A stretch of DNA of 64,000 nt from positions 10,981,501-11,045,500 of the forward strand of contig NC_066286.1 in NCBI RefSeq assembly GCF_905404315.1. The letters run 5' to 3'. The stretch is from Leptidea sinapis. Its lineage: Eukaryota; Arthropoda; Insecta; Lepidoptera; Pieridae. Each line of letters opens with the position of its first letter. The first letter of the stretch is position 1. The translations under genes and the position numbers were made by a program. Below the pieces are notes generated by a model. It was not told the DNA's origin, ran no database searches, and was given only the letters and a program-made list of their open reading frames with translations. This document shows, one piece after another, positions 22,204 to 33,370 of the stretch.

Positions 22204-23260
22204 CTAGTCTTGCCATAAATACTGAAACAAAGAAAAGAAAATTTTCTATTGCAAATAACATTTATTACTTTTACAGTGTGTTAGGTTAATATATAATTAA
22301 TATAATAAGCTTATTCGAAGTGGTCTCCATTGGCTGCAATACCGTCCTTTAAACGTTAAGGCCAGTTATCAATAGTACTACTCTTTGCATGGGAATATTT
22401 CTTCACTGCAAATCGTACGGATTATTTTAGAGATTCCACATTATCATGGTTTTTGAGCAAGCCGTACCCTAAAACTGACCATAAATCATAATCAAGCGGA
22501 TTAAGATCAGAACCTGAAGATGGCCAGTCTTCAGCTCTGATGAAGTCCGAAACGTTCATTTCCAACCAAGACTGCGTAGACCGAGCTTTATGACCCGGCG
22601 CCGAGTCTTGCTGGAAGGACCATTCTTGGTTATTGAACGTGGTGTTGTTAAGGGGCCTCACTAACTTCTTAAGAATGGTATCTTGATACACTTGTGCCGA
22701 TGTTTTGATACCTTTTTCCCAAAAGTATGGCTCAGTCACTCCTTCGTAACTAATACCACACCAAACCATCACTGAAGTCAGATAGTGCCCACGCTGCACT
22801 CTGTCGACGAATTGGGAAGCTTCCTTAGAGCTTTGAGCATAAATACGGTTATTTTGTAAACATTTTTCTGTGACCTTCCTTTGCGTACCGCTTCAGCAAT
22901 TGTTTCGATTTTACCACCCTATTCTTTTTTATCTGTTTAGAAATGACCAGAACGTCTCTTACAGACTGCAAGTCTGCAATCTTCATCTCCAGAGATAAAA
23001 TATTTTGTTTTCGGGCAGGATTTCTTCGAAATCTTTCCCTTACTGCTTTTTCGTACGAACAGTACGTGGACAGCCAGATTTATTTCTGTCACAAACAGAG
23101 GAGGTTTCATTATACTGTATTAACAGCCTGTTCACAAACATTTTACTAATACCAAGCGTATGGAGTTTTAAAAATTGCATTTGGCTCCATACCTACTTTG
23201 TGTAATGCAATCACAGCGATTCTGTTCTCTTTATCACCCCACAAAATTTTTATATCGCAA
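22204..23260 (-). mobile_element. mariner transposase relic (DD37D type)
   Basis: The minus strand retains most of a mariner-family transposase in several frames. In order it has an N-terminal helix-turn-helix region (GCPRTVRTKKAVRERFRRNP near 23,080-23,010), then RIYAQSSKEASQFVDRVQRG and VMVWCGISYEGV. The catalytic block QQDSAPGHKA follows, then DWPSSGSDLNPLDYDLWSVL, and it ends GIAANGDHFE near 22,315. Thirty-seven residues separate the second and third catalytic Asp, giving DD37D. The stretch holding the first catalytic Asp is lost or scrambled and there are stops and frameshifts, so it is inactive. A terminus-like TCTTGCCATAAATACTGAAA lies at 22,208; its partner was not found. Confidence 0.9.
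22422..22799 (-). pseudogene. mariner transposase pseudogene, longest open part
   Basis: A 125-codon open segment of the mariner relic carries the second and third catalytic aspartates. The frame is open upstream of the GTG start as well. It closes at a TAA where the intact family would continue to its HFE-type end, which is still readable further downstream. Confidence 0.85.
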
Positions 23261-24059
23261 AATATTGTACAATGTATTGGCACCAAAATGAGAAAATTCA
23301 ATGCAAAATATAAAAATGACAAATTCGGAATTCATAATATGTAATATTTTGTTTATTTTTAATTGTAATAAAAACATGTTATTTCTAAATTACAAGTAGA
23401 CACTTTACTTTTATTTATATAAACGCATCGAACTCTAGAAACAGCGACCGTGCGTTGAATACCTGGTAATTTTCACAGAGGTTCAATTTGAGTTCAGCCG
23501 TTTGCGTCGAAATATATTCAGAGTATTTTCCGTTTGGAGCGCAGTATGTGCGGTTACAAAGAAAAATATTTCGTTTGAAATGTGCTCGACGCTAGTTCCC
23601 GCACAGGAATTTGTTATTTAACATCAGATCCGATATATATATAGTATCTAGCGTGGAACTTTCGAGAATATATATATATATATATACAGAAGGATTAGCT
23701 TAGATACCTAGTTCAGTTCAGCAGCATACGCGTTACTTAAATTAAATATTAAACTGATATTATATAGATGTGGTGCGCCTAGTTTACTTTAGTTATATAT
23801 ATTTTATTCATAGATGTATATCCGCTGGTAAAGATATTAAGGACAATTTACCTATATGGTAGATTCAGTAATTAAAATTTAATATTTATAATGACTTGAA
23901 TCGTTGACCTCTCCATTTTTTACAACACCTTATTTTAAACGAGCAATCTGAATTTCGCATAAAAATATAAAAAAACCTACTTGTTTAAAACCACAAAACC
24001 GAAGAAAAAATTCCATCAAAGCGCTATTAATATTATTATAAACGATCAAATACACCGTC
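23261..24059. other. unassigned sequence
   Basis: Contains a short (TA)n at about 23,665-23,688. No gene was recognised. Confidence 0.35.
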
Positions 24060-24220
24060 AATAATACCATCATCATCAGCCGGAAGACGTCCACTGCTGG
24101 ACAAAGGCCAAAGATCTCCACGACGATGGGTCCTGCGCTGCCCTCATCCAACCTATTCCGGGGATCTTAACTAGATCGTCGGTCCATCTTGTGGGTGGCC
24201 TACCGACACTGCGTCATTCG
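24060..24220 (-). mobile_element. RTE-like LINE 3' fragment, copy 1
   Basis: Shares CCAAAGATCTCCACGACGAT, CCTGCGCTGCCCTCATCCAA and AGATCGTCGGTCCATCTTGT with the longer copy at 59,806-60,180. A plus-strand copy lies at 37,640-38,060. Read on the minus strand these encode a WMRA.QDRS block typical of LINE C-termini. It ends at CCGGAAGACGTCCACTGCTGG. Confidence 0.8.
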
Positions 24221-24784
24221 TACGTACGTATAATAATACCACTATTATCTAATTTAATATTCGAAGTGTTACATAGCCGAGCGTGACAGCTAAGTCTCAT
24301 TCAATACCCACAAAATAAAATGCTCAGCGCACCTTAGTTGTTTTCAATTCAAAATATTAGGTTGTGGGCCTTTTTTCATTTCTTACTAAACAATTCAAAC
24401 AAGTATAATCACCGCGCTTTGGAACAGGGACGGTAGGTACCTTGTCATATTAACGTAGTCGTGACGTCAGCAAGTATACTGAGATGTTTGAAGTGTATGA
24501 GCTTGACGTCATTGAGATGGCGGCTAGTCCCCTTTATATCACGCGGGTATTATACCTACAACAGCAAGGTATTTTTAAATGGAACAGAAGTACAAACGAG
24601 CTTCTTAGTCACCTGAAGGCAAGTGATCTCCACTGCAAGTTGCAACAGGAACTACAAAGCCATGTCAACATACTAGTAACATTAACAATAGCTTTAACGG
24701 ACGATGATTAAGGTTAATAGTTAAAGTTATGAGGTCAATTTGTGTAACTCATCTTTTGCTTAACCGGTAGGTAAGTAACCAGTT
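24221..24784. other. unassigned sequence
   Basis: A 75-codon ORF (24,484-24,711, plus), beginning MFEVYELDVIEMAASPLY, is open but has no recognised domain or splice context. Confidence 0.3.
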
Positions 24785-25086
24785 GTAGGCTCCTTTGCAC
24801 AGGATGCCGACTAGATTATGGGTACCACAACGGCGCCTATTTCTGCCGTGAAGCAGCAATGTATAAACATTACTGTATTTCGGTCTGAAGGGCGCCGTAG
24901 CTAGTGAAATTACTGGACAAATGAGACTTAACATAGTATGTCTCAAGGTGACAAGCGCAATTATAGTGCCGCTCAGAATTTTTGGGGTTTTTCAAGAATC
25001 CTGAGCGGCACTGCAATGGGCAGGGCGTATCAATTACCATCAGCTGAACGTCCTGCTCGTCTCGTCCCTTATTTTCATAAAAAAAG
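24785..25086 (-). repeat. R300 repeat, copy 4
   Basis: A full-length minus-strand copy from GTAGGCTCCTTTGCACAGGA to CTCGTCTCGTCCCTTATTTT followed by A-rich sequence. Both arms of the CCTGAGCGGCACT hairpin are intact. Confidence 0.85.
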
Positions 25087-25528
25087 GTGAGTGTAGGCGC
25101 TATTTTTGAAGGTGTTACTGCCACCCAATATGTCTCCCAAATATCCCCTGCTTGAGTGATTTAACGTTTGTTATACTTGTATCGAAGTGTGAAGGGGCCG
25201 GGTGTAAACCAACAAGGGTAGTATCGTTCTCATTAACGTCCTGTCAAAAGTCCGCACCCCGGACACCGTTTGAATTATGTCCGACTCTATCGCCAATTGA
25301 TCACGTACTTGCATTAGTTCGTATCACACTTTTATTACACGGAACTTGTTATAACACATCTAAAATACAATTATTTAGGCTCCGCTGTCTGTATCTCATA
25401 TACTGTAACACTAAGGCTGGGTTGCCAATTAACTTTAGCAATAACAAACATGTTAAAATACCGGTTAAGCAAAAAATGAGTTCCACTATTGGCGTCATAG
25501 CTTTTAACCGTAATCTTCGTCGATTAAT
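25087..25528. other. unassigned sequence
   Basis: A 146-codon plus ORF (25,152-25,592) crosses into the following MITE. It has no recognised domain and is not considered a gene. Confidence 0.35.
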
Positions 25529-26059
25529 GGCCGTTTACAATAACCTATCAACCCTTAGTTTAACTTGCGGATACATTACTGTCACCGTTTAATGACAAGA
25601 TCTTATCTATCCATAGTAATGTCCACTATAGTTATACGGCCGTTCACAATATACTATCTACAGATAGAGATAAATTACTACCTTCTACTGTCAGTAATTA
25701 GCTGTCAATAATCTGAAGCTGTCCCAATATACTTGATAAGTCATTCTTATCGCCTTATATTGGGATGCGTGAATTGCAATTTCCATACAAACTTCTATCG
25801 CTGGTAAGCTATACGTCGTCCCATTGACAGACAGCGTGCACGGATAAAGTGAGTTACCGTCGATAAGTTGATTGGGACAGAAAATTCAACGATAGTTACG
25901 ATTTTTATCTCAAGTAAGAGATATACTGAATATTGGGAATGGCCGTTAGTCCAATGCTATTTGTCAATAGATTATTGAAATGTAAGTAAGCGTAAATGGA
26001 TAGATTTGTCTACGTCTAGTAAGTTAAACTAAGGATAGATAGGTTATTAAAAACGGCCG
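25529..26059. mobile_element. outer TIR MITE (GGCCGTTTACAATAACC family)
   Basis: Terminal inverted repeats are GGCCGTTTACAATAACCTAT at 25,529 and ATAGGTTATTAAAAACGGCC ending near 26,058. Pairing extends inward through CCTTAGTTTAACTT and AAGTTAAACTAAGG. A second, related MITE is inserted within it. A right-end fragment occurs in CPSF6 intron 4 (55,903-55,950). Confidence 0.8.
25637..25947. mobile_element. inner TIR MITE (CGGCCGTTCCCAATAT family), copy 1
   Basis: About 310 bp nearly identical to 29,667-29,974. Imperfect terminal inverted repeats are CGGCCGTTCACAATATACTA and a right end ATATTGGGAATGGCCG. It carries no coding sequence. It lies entirely inside the 25,529-26,059 element, a clear nested insertion. 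Confidence 0.85.
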
Positions 26060-26522
26060 TAAAGCTATTATTAATCTTAAATAGCGACTGTCAAAAGTTT
26101 CAAATAAATATTCGATATTGACTTGATATATCATATTTTAACTTTAACTATTTCCAAGGATTACGATGGTGCAACACATTCTGTAGAATATGTTAAATTC
26201 ACTTAAATCCACACAGTGTGTAGCCACCGCGTCAAATATTTACCAATTGCAACGGTCTTTGAAAAATAATTATGTGTTTATAATATTTCTCGAAAATCTT
26301 AATTATTGTATTATTGTATTGTCAGTGTCAGTATTGACAAACTTTGTAAAATTTTTCTTTTTCTTTGTTAATATCTTTGCGTTTTATGAATTTTATGCAT
26401 TAATTATCTACCGCGTCTCAATTTTACGCTTAATAATCATGGAATGTAGCATACATATTAATAAATGCGAGGGTAATTCTGTCTATATTTCTGTTACCTT
26501 TTAACGCTTAAGCCGGTTTTTT
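26060..26522. other. unassigned sequence
   Basis: A 104-codon ORF (26,190-26,504) is rich in Phe, Ile and Leu codons from AT bias. No family was recognised. Confidence 0.3.
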
Positions 26523-26796
26523 TTATGACAAAAAGGGACGAGACGATCTGGACGTTCAGCTGATGGTTATTTATACGCCCTGCTCATTATGCCACTCAGG
26601 ATTCTTGAAAGACTCTCGTCACTTTGGGACATAAGATGTTGAGTCTCATTTACCCAGTAATTTCTAGTGAAACTAGGGCGCCCTTCAGACCGAAACACAA
26701 TAATGCTTACACATTACTGCTTCACGGCAGATATGGGCACCGTTGTGGTTCCCATAATCTAGCCGGCATCCTCTGCAAAGGGGCCTCCCACTGGTA
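26523..26796 (+). repeat. R300 repeat, copy 5
   Basis: Plus-strand copy with the AAAAGGGACGAGACG start and CCTCCCACTGGTAA end. The right hairpin arm is deleted: GACTCTCGTCACTTTGGGAC replaces the usual AAACCCAAAAATTCTGAGCG block. Confidence 0.8.
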
Positions 26797-27215
26797 AACT
26801 CACTGGTGAATCGATTTAAATGAAAATTAGTAGCAAATAGTCTGATACCCGGGAAGGTATTAGAAATAGATTTAATCCTGAAAATCATCCCTTGTAGGTG
26901 AAAAGGAGGATGGAACACATTTGCATCTGAATTTCGGTACGAACTGGAATCATTTCATTTGTCGGTGCTGGAAAACTATCTATCGCAGGGTCGTAAAATA
27001 AAAATAATAAACCTGTCACCATGAAGTCGATTCGGTTTTTGTTATTTCGTGAATGTTCGGGCGTGAATCGTTTGCGATTCGTTCGTTCGTAAAAGTTATT
27101 GTCTTGCGCATTACCCGTTCTCCTCGAAATATTTCAACAGATTGAGTTAAATTCAGAGTTACAGTTGAAACATCAAATGCGATTCGAATCTGTCTAAAGT
27201 CTTCGTCTTCTGCGG
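26797..27215. other. unassigned sequence
   Basis: No gene or repeat was recognised. Confidence 0.35.
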
Positions 27216-27336
27216 TGCGGTGGTGGTGGACGATATGACATGGGTACCTTCAAAAAAAGCGCGTACATCTTCTTAAAAGCCGGCAATTCACCTGTGATTC
27301 CTCTGGTGTTGCAAGAAAATGTGGGCGGTGTAAGTT
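27216..27336 (+). mobile_element. LINE 3' tail fragment
   Basis: Contains GGGTACCTTCAAAAAAAGCG followed by AAAAGCCGGCAATTCACCTG and CCTCTGGTGTTGCAAGAAAA. This is the terminal region of the LINE group represented at 4,600-4,720 and 29,215-29,320. Confidence 0.65.
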
Positions 27337-27425
27337 TATTGGGACATAAAAGTCAACGAAAGATATGGTTTTTTATGTCAAGTACGCCACAACCGGAGTT
27401 AGACTGAATATTGGGAACGGCCGTA
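27337..27425. mobile_element. right-end fragment of the inner MITE family
   Basis: From GGGACATAAAAGTCAACG to AATATTGGGAACGGCCGTAA, this matches the right quarter of the elements at 25,637 and 29,667. It directly abuts the LINE tail. Confidence 0.65.
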
Positions 27426-27699
27426 AGTCAGCTGTATGTGAACACATAACAGACCGTCCTAACCACTACAACTAACCAAAACATTTGGTAAAAGAGAATA
27501 GATTTCTCCCAAGACTGGTTCGTGAAGCCATTGAAATTAAAAAAAAAACACCCAAATTTCAATAGAGAAGACGGCCTAAAATTATCTAACACCTGGGTTC
27601 CAATAATCTCTATATTAAAACCCAAAATACACAAACCAAAAAAGAAGAGGACACTGTCAGCAAAGTTTGCCAAAAACCATCTGTCTACAGCAAGTACCA
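27426..27699. other. unassigned sequence, open on both strands
   Basis: ORFs of 77 (plus, Lys/Pro-rich) and 90 (minus) codons overlap. The plus ORF continues into the Family B repeat. Neither is supported as a host gene. The plus frame, with LKKKHPNFNREDGLKLSNTW, could be a retroelement remnant next to that repeat. Confidence 0.3.
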
Positions 27700-27950
27700 C
27701 CTCCGAGGCAATAAATGGCGCTAAACTTCATAAAGACAACTATGACAAATATTAGTACTTGACTTGACTTTTCATCTGCAGACCCCCTGAAAACGAGATC
27801 TGGAAAGTTCTTCAAACTTCAGGTTAACTAAAATAACAGTAAAAATGTAATATTTATGCAAAATCTAGTGTAAAAACAGTAACAATTACACGCATTTTAA
27901 TCCTTTATTAAAAAGTGTTTTATTTCAATTTCGCGTTAATCAAAGAAAAT
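27700..27950 (-). repeat. Family B repeat, copy 2
   Basis: A minus-strand copy containing CCACCTCCGAGGCAATAAAT, CCCCCTGAAAACGAGATCTG and CAGTAACAATTACACGCATT. It ends with the same CGTTAATCAAAGAAAATAC seen at 7,063-7,081, so the two copies share both ends. Confidence 0.7.
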
Positions 27951-29214
27951 ACATCCGATACGTAATTAAACGAGATGCCTGTATGTATATTATTTTACTC
28001 CGCATTCATTAGATGCACCGTTATTCCATCGTGACGTAACAGTGACGTATTGCTACGTCATAGCCAGACGCACGCTCGACGTGTGAGGATTTAATTAATT
28101 TCACCATTGTTCGTTTGATTAGTAGAGATTACACAATATAATATGAAAACGGGGCTTATTATAAAGAGTGAAAGGTTACAACATGTCTGTTACCGTGTTA
28201 CACGGTTCTTCAATATGAACAAAGTACATGTTTAGCGAAATTCAAAGGTATTAAAAAAAAAAATTATGGTTTCTAGAGCATAAAATACTAAATGGAGCTA
28301 TCGCCACCAGCCTATTTGGGTGATGAATAAATTTAATTGTAATGCAATTTTACCATTTAAGAAAGGACGGAAGGAAATTAGTGACGATCCGCGCGTACCT
28401 CTCGTGTCTCCTTCCATTGTTGATACGTGCCAGTGAACAAGCCTCATTTTCAATGTAGTCTTTGGGAACTGTTTGAACTTGAATAGCTTTTTATTATGAC
28501 TTATTTTAAGGTTTTCTCATCAAAACCTTTCTAATGATATATTATGGGGGTCTATACCTATTCTGGTTGGTGACTAATAAAATTTTCGTCTTAGTACTTA
28601 TTAGTGAAAAGTCTACTAAGTCAGACTTTTTTTAGATATTGATTGATACGTTCTATAATACTGTAGTACATTTTTTGTTCAATCATCAATAGTTACCACA
28701 GCGCACGCGATATCAGATTTTTTATGACTAAATTATATAATTGCATTTTTATTATGGATCCCTATTTTTATTTTGAAAATGTAATATATTCTATGTCACT
28801 AAGTGAAGATGCAACTTTCTTATGGTGAAAGAATTTTTTAAATCGGTCCTGAAGATTTTGTGTGAAAACAATACAAACATACACACAAAAACACAAATGT
28901 TTCCTCTTTATAATATTAATTTAGATTTAAATAAGATAGGTCATACATTTTGACGTTCATTTATTATAAAAAAATCAAATCATTTGTTGTCACATTGCTT
29001 GTGTAAAGAGGAACGCTACTCAGACAGTGTGCTCGGATGTCTGTATGTTTAAACAGGAATCCAAGTGTATATCTAGCTCGTACGAGTGAACTCAGATGGT
29101 GAAAATCTGATTATATTCGATTAGCTTCGAATGCAGACTATATTCATACCTAAAGGTACATCTGACGATGTTTCGGTATTGTTCGGTTGAGTAGTTTAAT
29201 CCACGTAAAGAGTA
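27951..29214. other. unassigned sequence
   Basis: AT-rich. No gene or repeat family was recognised. Confidence 0.35.
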
Positions 29215-29325
29215 TTTATTTAAAAGGCCGGCAACGCGTGTTGCAAGAGAACGTAGGCGGCGGTGATCACTTAACATCAGGTGACCGGTACGCTCGTTTG
29301 TTCTTGTTGTTCTTCTATAAAAAAA
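29215..29325 (+). mobile_element. LINE 3' tail fragment
   Basis: Contains TTAAAAGGCCGGCAACGCGT, CAAGAGAACGTAGGCGGCGG and TGATCACTTAACATCAGGTG, then an A-rich end. This is the extreme 3' region of a LINE family. Confidence 0.7.
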
Positions 29326-29372
29326 GAGCAACAGACAGGAAGAGTTACATCCACGCTTCTTCTCTTTTTTAA

Positions 29373-29599
29373 TCTATATATATAAAAATGAACTGCTGTT
29401 CGTTAGTCTCGCTAAAACTCGAGAACGGCTGGACCGATTTGGCTAATTTTGGTCTTGAATTATTTGTGGAAGTCCAGGGAAGGTGAATAAATATGAAAAT
29501 AAATATAAAGTTAATAAAGCTTCAAGAAATAAAGATTTTTATAAGTACTACGTGCTTAGTTATGTGTGTACGCAGACGAAGTCGCGGGTATCAGCTAGT
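29373..29599 (+). mobile_element. Helitron-like element, family HelB, copy 1
   Basis: Begins TCTATATATATAAAAATGAA after an A. It contains CTCGCTAAAACTCGAGAACG and GGACCGATTTGGCTAATTTT and ends GTCGCGGGTATCAGCTAGT. A partial minus-strand copy lies at 38,530-38,699. The TC and CTAGT termini fit a non-autonomous Helitron. Confidence 0.85.
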
Positions 29600-29666
29600 C
29601 ATTTATAACTTAAATTTACACTTTGTTCATACTAAGTTTTTCTGTTATACAAATGTTTTTCTTAAT

Positions 29667-29974
29667 GCCGTTCCCAATATACTATCTACAGATAGAGATA
29701 AATGACTACCTTCTACTGTCAGTAATTAGCTATCAATAATCTGAAGCTGTCCCAATATACCCGATAAGCCATTCTTATCGCCTAATATTGGGACGCGTGA
29801 ATTGCAATTTCCATACAAACTTCTATCGCTGGTAAGCTATGCGTCGCCCCATTGACAGACAGCGTGCACGGATAAGGTGAGTTACCGTCGATAAGTTGAT
29901 TGGGACAGAAAAGTCAACGATAGTTACGATTTTTATCTCAAGTAAGAGATAGGATGAATATTGGGAACGGCCGA
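29667..29974. mobile_element. inner TIR MITE family, copy 2 (solo)
   Basis: About 308 bp nearly identical to 25,637-25,947, with termini GCCGTTCCCAATATACTATC and ATATTGGGAACGGCCGAT. Here it is not nested, which confirms the element boundaries. Confidence 0.85.
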
Positions 29975-30122
29975 TATTCTGACATACGTGAGATATTTCA
30001 GATTAAGAAAAACAGTTCAAAGCGATGACGGGGCGGTAAGTAATCTTAATAATTTGACAGAGTTAGAAGAGTACATAGTAGCTTCTGGAAGAGCTGAAAT
30101 TAGTCCTGTGGTATTTACCAGT

Positions 30123-30605
30123 GATGCTGATCATTTCTTCTTCTTCGGCGTTACACTCTTGTCAGAGTGGTCGTGGTCGTCACGTCGAGGTTAGTGGCTT
30201 GTTTCACAATGCGACGCCACTCGTCGCGAACTGCCGCTCTTCTCATGCATTCATGCAGAGTACCGTCGACAGCTTGCCTCACTTGGTCCGTCCACCTCAT
30301 CGGGGACCTGCCTCGTGGTCTAGCACCCTCGACTTTACCCTGCACTAATAAGCGTTCTATGGAGTCGCTTCCACGTCGCGATACATACCCGAAGAAAGTG
30401 AGAATGCGAGCTTGTACGGTAGTAGACAGTCTCTGTTTGATGCCGAGCTCCCGAAGAATGGACTCATTGGTTCGAAATTCCGTCCACGATATACCGAGCA
30501 TTATTCTCCAGCACCACATCTCAAGAGCATTGATCTTTTTCTTCTCACTTTCTCGTAGGGTCCATGTCTCAGCAGCGTAGAGGAATATGAGAGCCCTTAA
30601 AAGTC
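30123..30605 (-). mobile_element. LINE C-terminal relic (RTE-like)
   Basis: The minus strand is continuously readable through AETWTLRESEKKKINALEMW, ISWTEFRTNESILRELGI and RPRGRSPMRWTDQVRQAVDG, ending RDEWRRIVKQATNLD. This is characteristic of the C-terminal end of RTE-like endonuclease/reverse-transcriptase proteins. The RT core is missing. A 137-codon plus-strand ORF at 30,167-30,580 is its antisense. Confidence 0.85.
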
Positions 30606-31069
30606 GTATTGATCACTTACTAGTATTCAATATTACTTATACACCAAACAATGTACTGTATTTACTATATTTATGCAAACACTTAGCCCGATTATCATCA
30701 TTCACACCAATCAGGATGCACACACTCATCTTCGAACAGTATCGGCCCGCACTCGAGATCCACAAAAACCCACTTGTCTCAACATCCTCATCCTGTGTTC
30801 GGAGAACATTAGACAAAAAAGTTCAAAGCACATTGAAGTGTCGTAAAGCGGATGATAATTCCGTACAATATTACTAACACAATACTGACTTAGGGCGATT
30901 ATCTCGGTAATTTTCTGTGTGGTTATATTGTCACAGAAAAAATTAAAAATGAATTGTTACAAAAACTAACTCTACCTCATGGAAGTAGTATGATACAGTG
31001 TTTTGTTAGCTAATAAAAAAGACATAAAACCGCATTTATTTCCTCAAAATTGATTCCTTTAGAATTCTA
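30606..31069. other. unassigned sequence
   Basis: A 96-codon plus ORF at 30,587-30,877 overlaps the LINE border. It has no recognised domain. Confidence 0.3.
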
Positions 31070-31079
31070 CTTGAAACAC

Positions 31080-31195
31080 ACCGCTTCGGAAACAAATGGC
31101 GCTCTGAGGGAGAAGAAACAACGCAAGAAACTCTCCCAGCATTCTTTTATACGCTTTATTTAAATAATATATACAATGTTGTACTGTCATTGTTA
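31080..31195 (+). repeat. CTTCGGAA repeat family, copy 2
   Basis: Shares CCGCTTCGGAA, AAATGGCGCTCTGAG, GCAAGAAACTCTCCCAGCAT and TTGTACTGTCATTG with 2,490-2,640. Confidence 0.7.
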
Positions 31196-31281
31196 TATCA
31201 TAATAGGTATATACATTTATGTGTCCGCACTGTCTCGCAACACTGGGGTAATTAAAGCAGCAGAATTTTTGAAAATTTTAT

Positions 31282-31353
31282 GAACGATACGGTACTCGAA
31301 CCCACGACTTCTGGCGTTCCGTGCCAGTGCTCTTTTAACTGAGCCAACCGTTC
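31282..31353 (-). repeat. 72-nt tRNA-like sequence in a repeat
   Basis: On the minus strand it folds as a cloverleaf. The acceptor stem is GAACGGT/ATCGTTC (with G-T pairs), the D stem GCTC/GAGC, and the anticodon stem CTGGC/GCCAG with loop ACGGAAC. The T loop is TTCGAGT. The A box (TGGCTCAGTTA) and B box (GGTTCGAGT) are recognisable. Position 33 is C instead of U, the T stem is poorly paired, and a homologous sequence lies at 62,754, so a tRNA-derived repeat is favoured over a tRNA gene. Confidence 0.65.
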
Positions 31354-31384
31354 AAGTGTGTATCTACTTTGTGTATTAGTACTA

Positions 31385-31432
31385 GAAGTGAGGGTTATCA
31401 CTTTAAAAACATAACACAATTTGTTTCAGTCA
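31385..31432 (+). repeat. GAAGTGAGGG repeat body fragment
   Basis: Matches the body at 345-395 and 62,560-62,600. The tRNA-like part beside it is inverted relative to the arrangement at position 241. Confidence 0.6.
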
Positions 31433-33080
31433 AGTAATGTCTACGGAAGGCATGCCATAAACACATCTCTGCTCTGCCACGCCGGTTGATCGCTAGACGC
31501 GACACAAAATTCTATAGAAAAATTAGACATGAGTCTCCGCTCTGGTGGTTGCCGGGCCTAACTCGAGTTATATCGCATCATCCTTGAACTTCAACTTACA
31601 ACGGTTCTGTTGTCATAACTATCACTACTTAGGCCCAGAACGTGTTAAATGTTGTCTGTTGAATTCGTGCCAAGCTAACATTCATATTAGCCGACTCACA
31701 ATAACAGTTCATCATTCTGTTCCGCTCTTATACAATGTACCAGTATTGTAATAAATATTATTGCTTAATTAACTGTTAATTAACTTTTTTTTTGTATATA
31801 CCACAGTTCATTATTTAATTAGATAATATGTTATACATATTGCGTGTTCCAGCTAATTGTTGGTTCTACTTTTTGTAAGTAAACTACAGAATAATATGTG
31901 ACTACGAACGGCGATGCGGTGTTTCATTGGAATTTATTTATTATAATCACTTTGAGCGGATATTTCTCTGAATATAGATATATAAACTGAAGCACAAACG
32001 AGCAATCCTTAATAAAAGGTACTTTATAATTTTTAAATGTTCTAAAGTTCCGGGTATATTTTTTTTAATAAGTATGTAGTGTAAACACAACATACCAAAA
32101 AAAATAATAAAAAGGGTAAGTTTTTTTAACGAAATCAAGACGGACGGATCACCCGATGATTAGTGATCACCGCCGTATATACTCGCTAGCAACACCAGAG
32201 GACTCATACTACCGGGACTTAATTACATGTTAAATGTAAATACAAGAACCTGAGATCATTTATACGTCCAGATAGACTGACAGCTGTGAAAACGTCTTAA
32301 AATAGTTGAGATTGACCGTTAATCAATATTTTGGGCTATGCACGCACACTAACACAAAGTGACATATCGCAAATGTCACGAACACTAAATTTATAAACTT
32401 TGCCTGTTTATATCGGTAGTCTAGCAGCAAGAGGCCGTGTCTAGAGGTTTAAGGCTCTAGAGTCTAGGTCTCTCTAAGGGACGCCGGTGGGTCCTTTATT
32501 CTTCCCAAGGTCCGTCTTCCCACACTGTTTTTGGAGCCAATTCCATCGAGATTAAGGGCTGTAACGCCAACACTCTGTTGGAGCTTCTACTTCAACAAAT
32601 GGGTGAGTTGGGGCCCCTTATATGATTTAAAACCTGAGTACCGATTATATGTAAAACAGAGGGAATAGAATACTACGAAAAACTCTATTTATTGCGATTT
32701 TCAACGAATATAAACATTAAACAATTGTATTTGGACACAATGACCGCGTTTTTAACAATAGGACGACATTGTTCATTTTATACCGCTTTATTAGTCGTGG
32801 GTTTATCAGTGAGAGTGTATTGAACTTGGAGCGAAACATGTCGACTAACTGTATTTATATCCGGAGCTATCATCGTGTCGAGATCACGACTTAAGAGTCA
32901 AGCCTGTCTCTATAATCTTTAAACATTCATCTTCACACGTCTTCGAGATTACTTGCTCCAAACAGAATGGATTTGCCTGTTTTGGTTATGTTTGGCAGGT
33001 TTGATAGTAAATTTATATCGCATCTATGCTTACAAGCGTATGAGACGTTGCATCTTTAATCTTTGTATCGTGTTTTTTTT
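31433..33080. other. unassigned sequence
   Basis: No gene or repeat family was recognised. The segment at 32,420-32,620 is less AT-rich but has no sustained reading frame. Confidence 0.35.
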
Positions 33081-33370
33081 TATGAAAATAAGGGACGAGA
33101 CGAGCAGGACGTTTAGCTGATGGTAATTGGTACGAACTATCCCATTACAATGCAGTGCCGCTCAGGATTCTTGAAAAACCCAAAAATTCTGAGCGGCACT
33201 AAAATTGCGCTCGTCACCTTGAGACATAAGATGTTAAGTCTCACGTGCCCAATAATTTCACTAGCTACGGCGCCCTTCAGAAACACAGTAATGTTTACAC
33301 ATTACTGCTTCACGGCAGAAATAGGCGCTGTTGTGGTACCCAAAATCAAGCCGGCAAAGGAGCCACAGGT
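33081..33370 (+). repeat. R300 repeat, copy 6
   Basis: Plus-strand copy with both hairpin arms intact (AGTGCCGCTCAGGATTCTTG and AATTCTGAGCGGCACT). Small deletions lie near ACCGAAACAC and at the right end. Two overlapping ORFs of 112 and 63 codons are products of this repeat. Confidence 0.85.

Noticed and set aside
25152..25592. 146-codon plus-strand ORF
   Set aside because: Its end lies inside the outer MITE, and composition and lack of domains point to chance.
30167..30580. 137-codon plus-strand ORF
   Set aside because: It is the antisense of a clear LINE C-terminal sequence on the minus strand.
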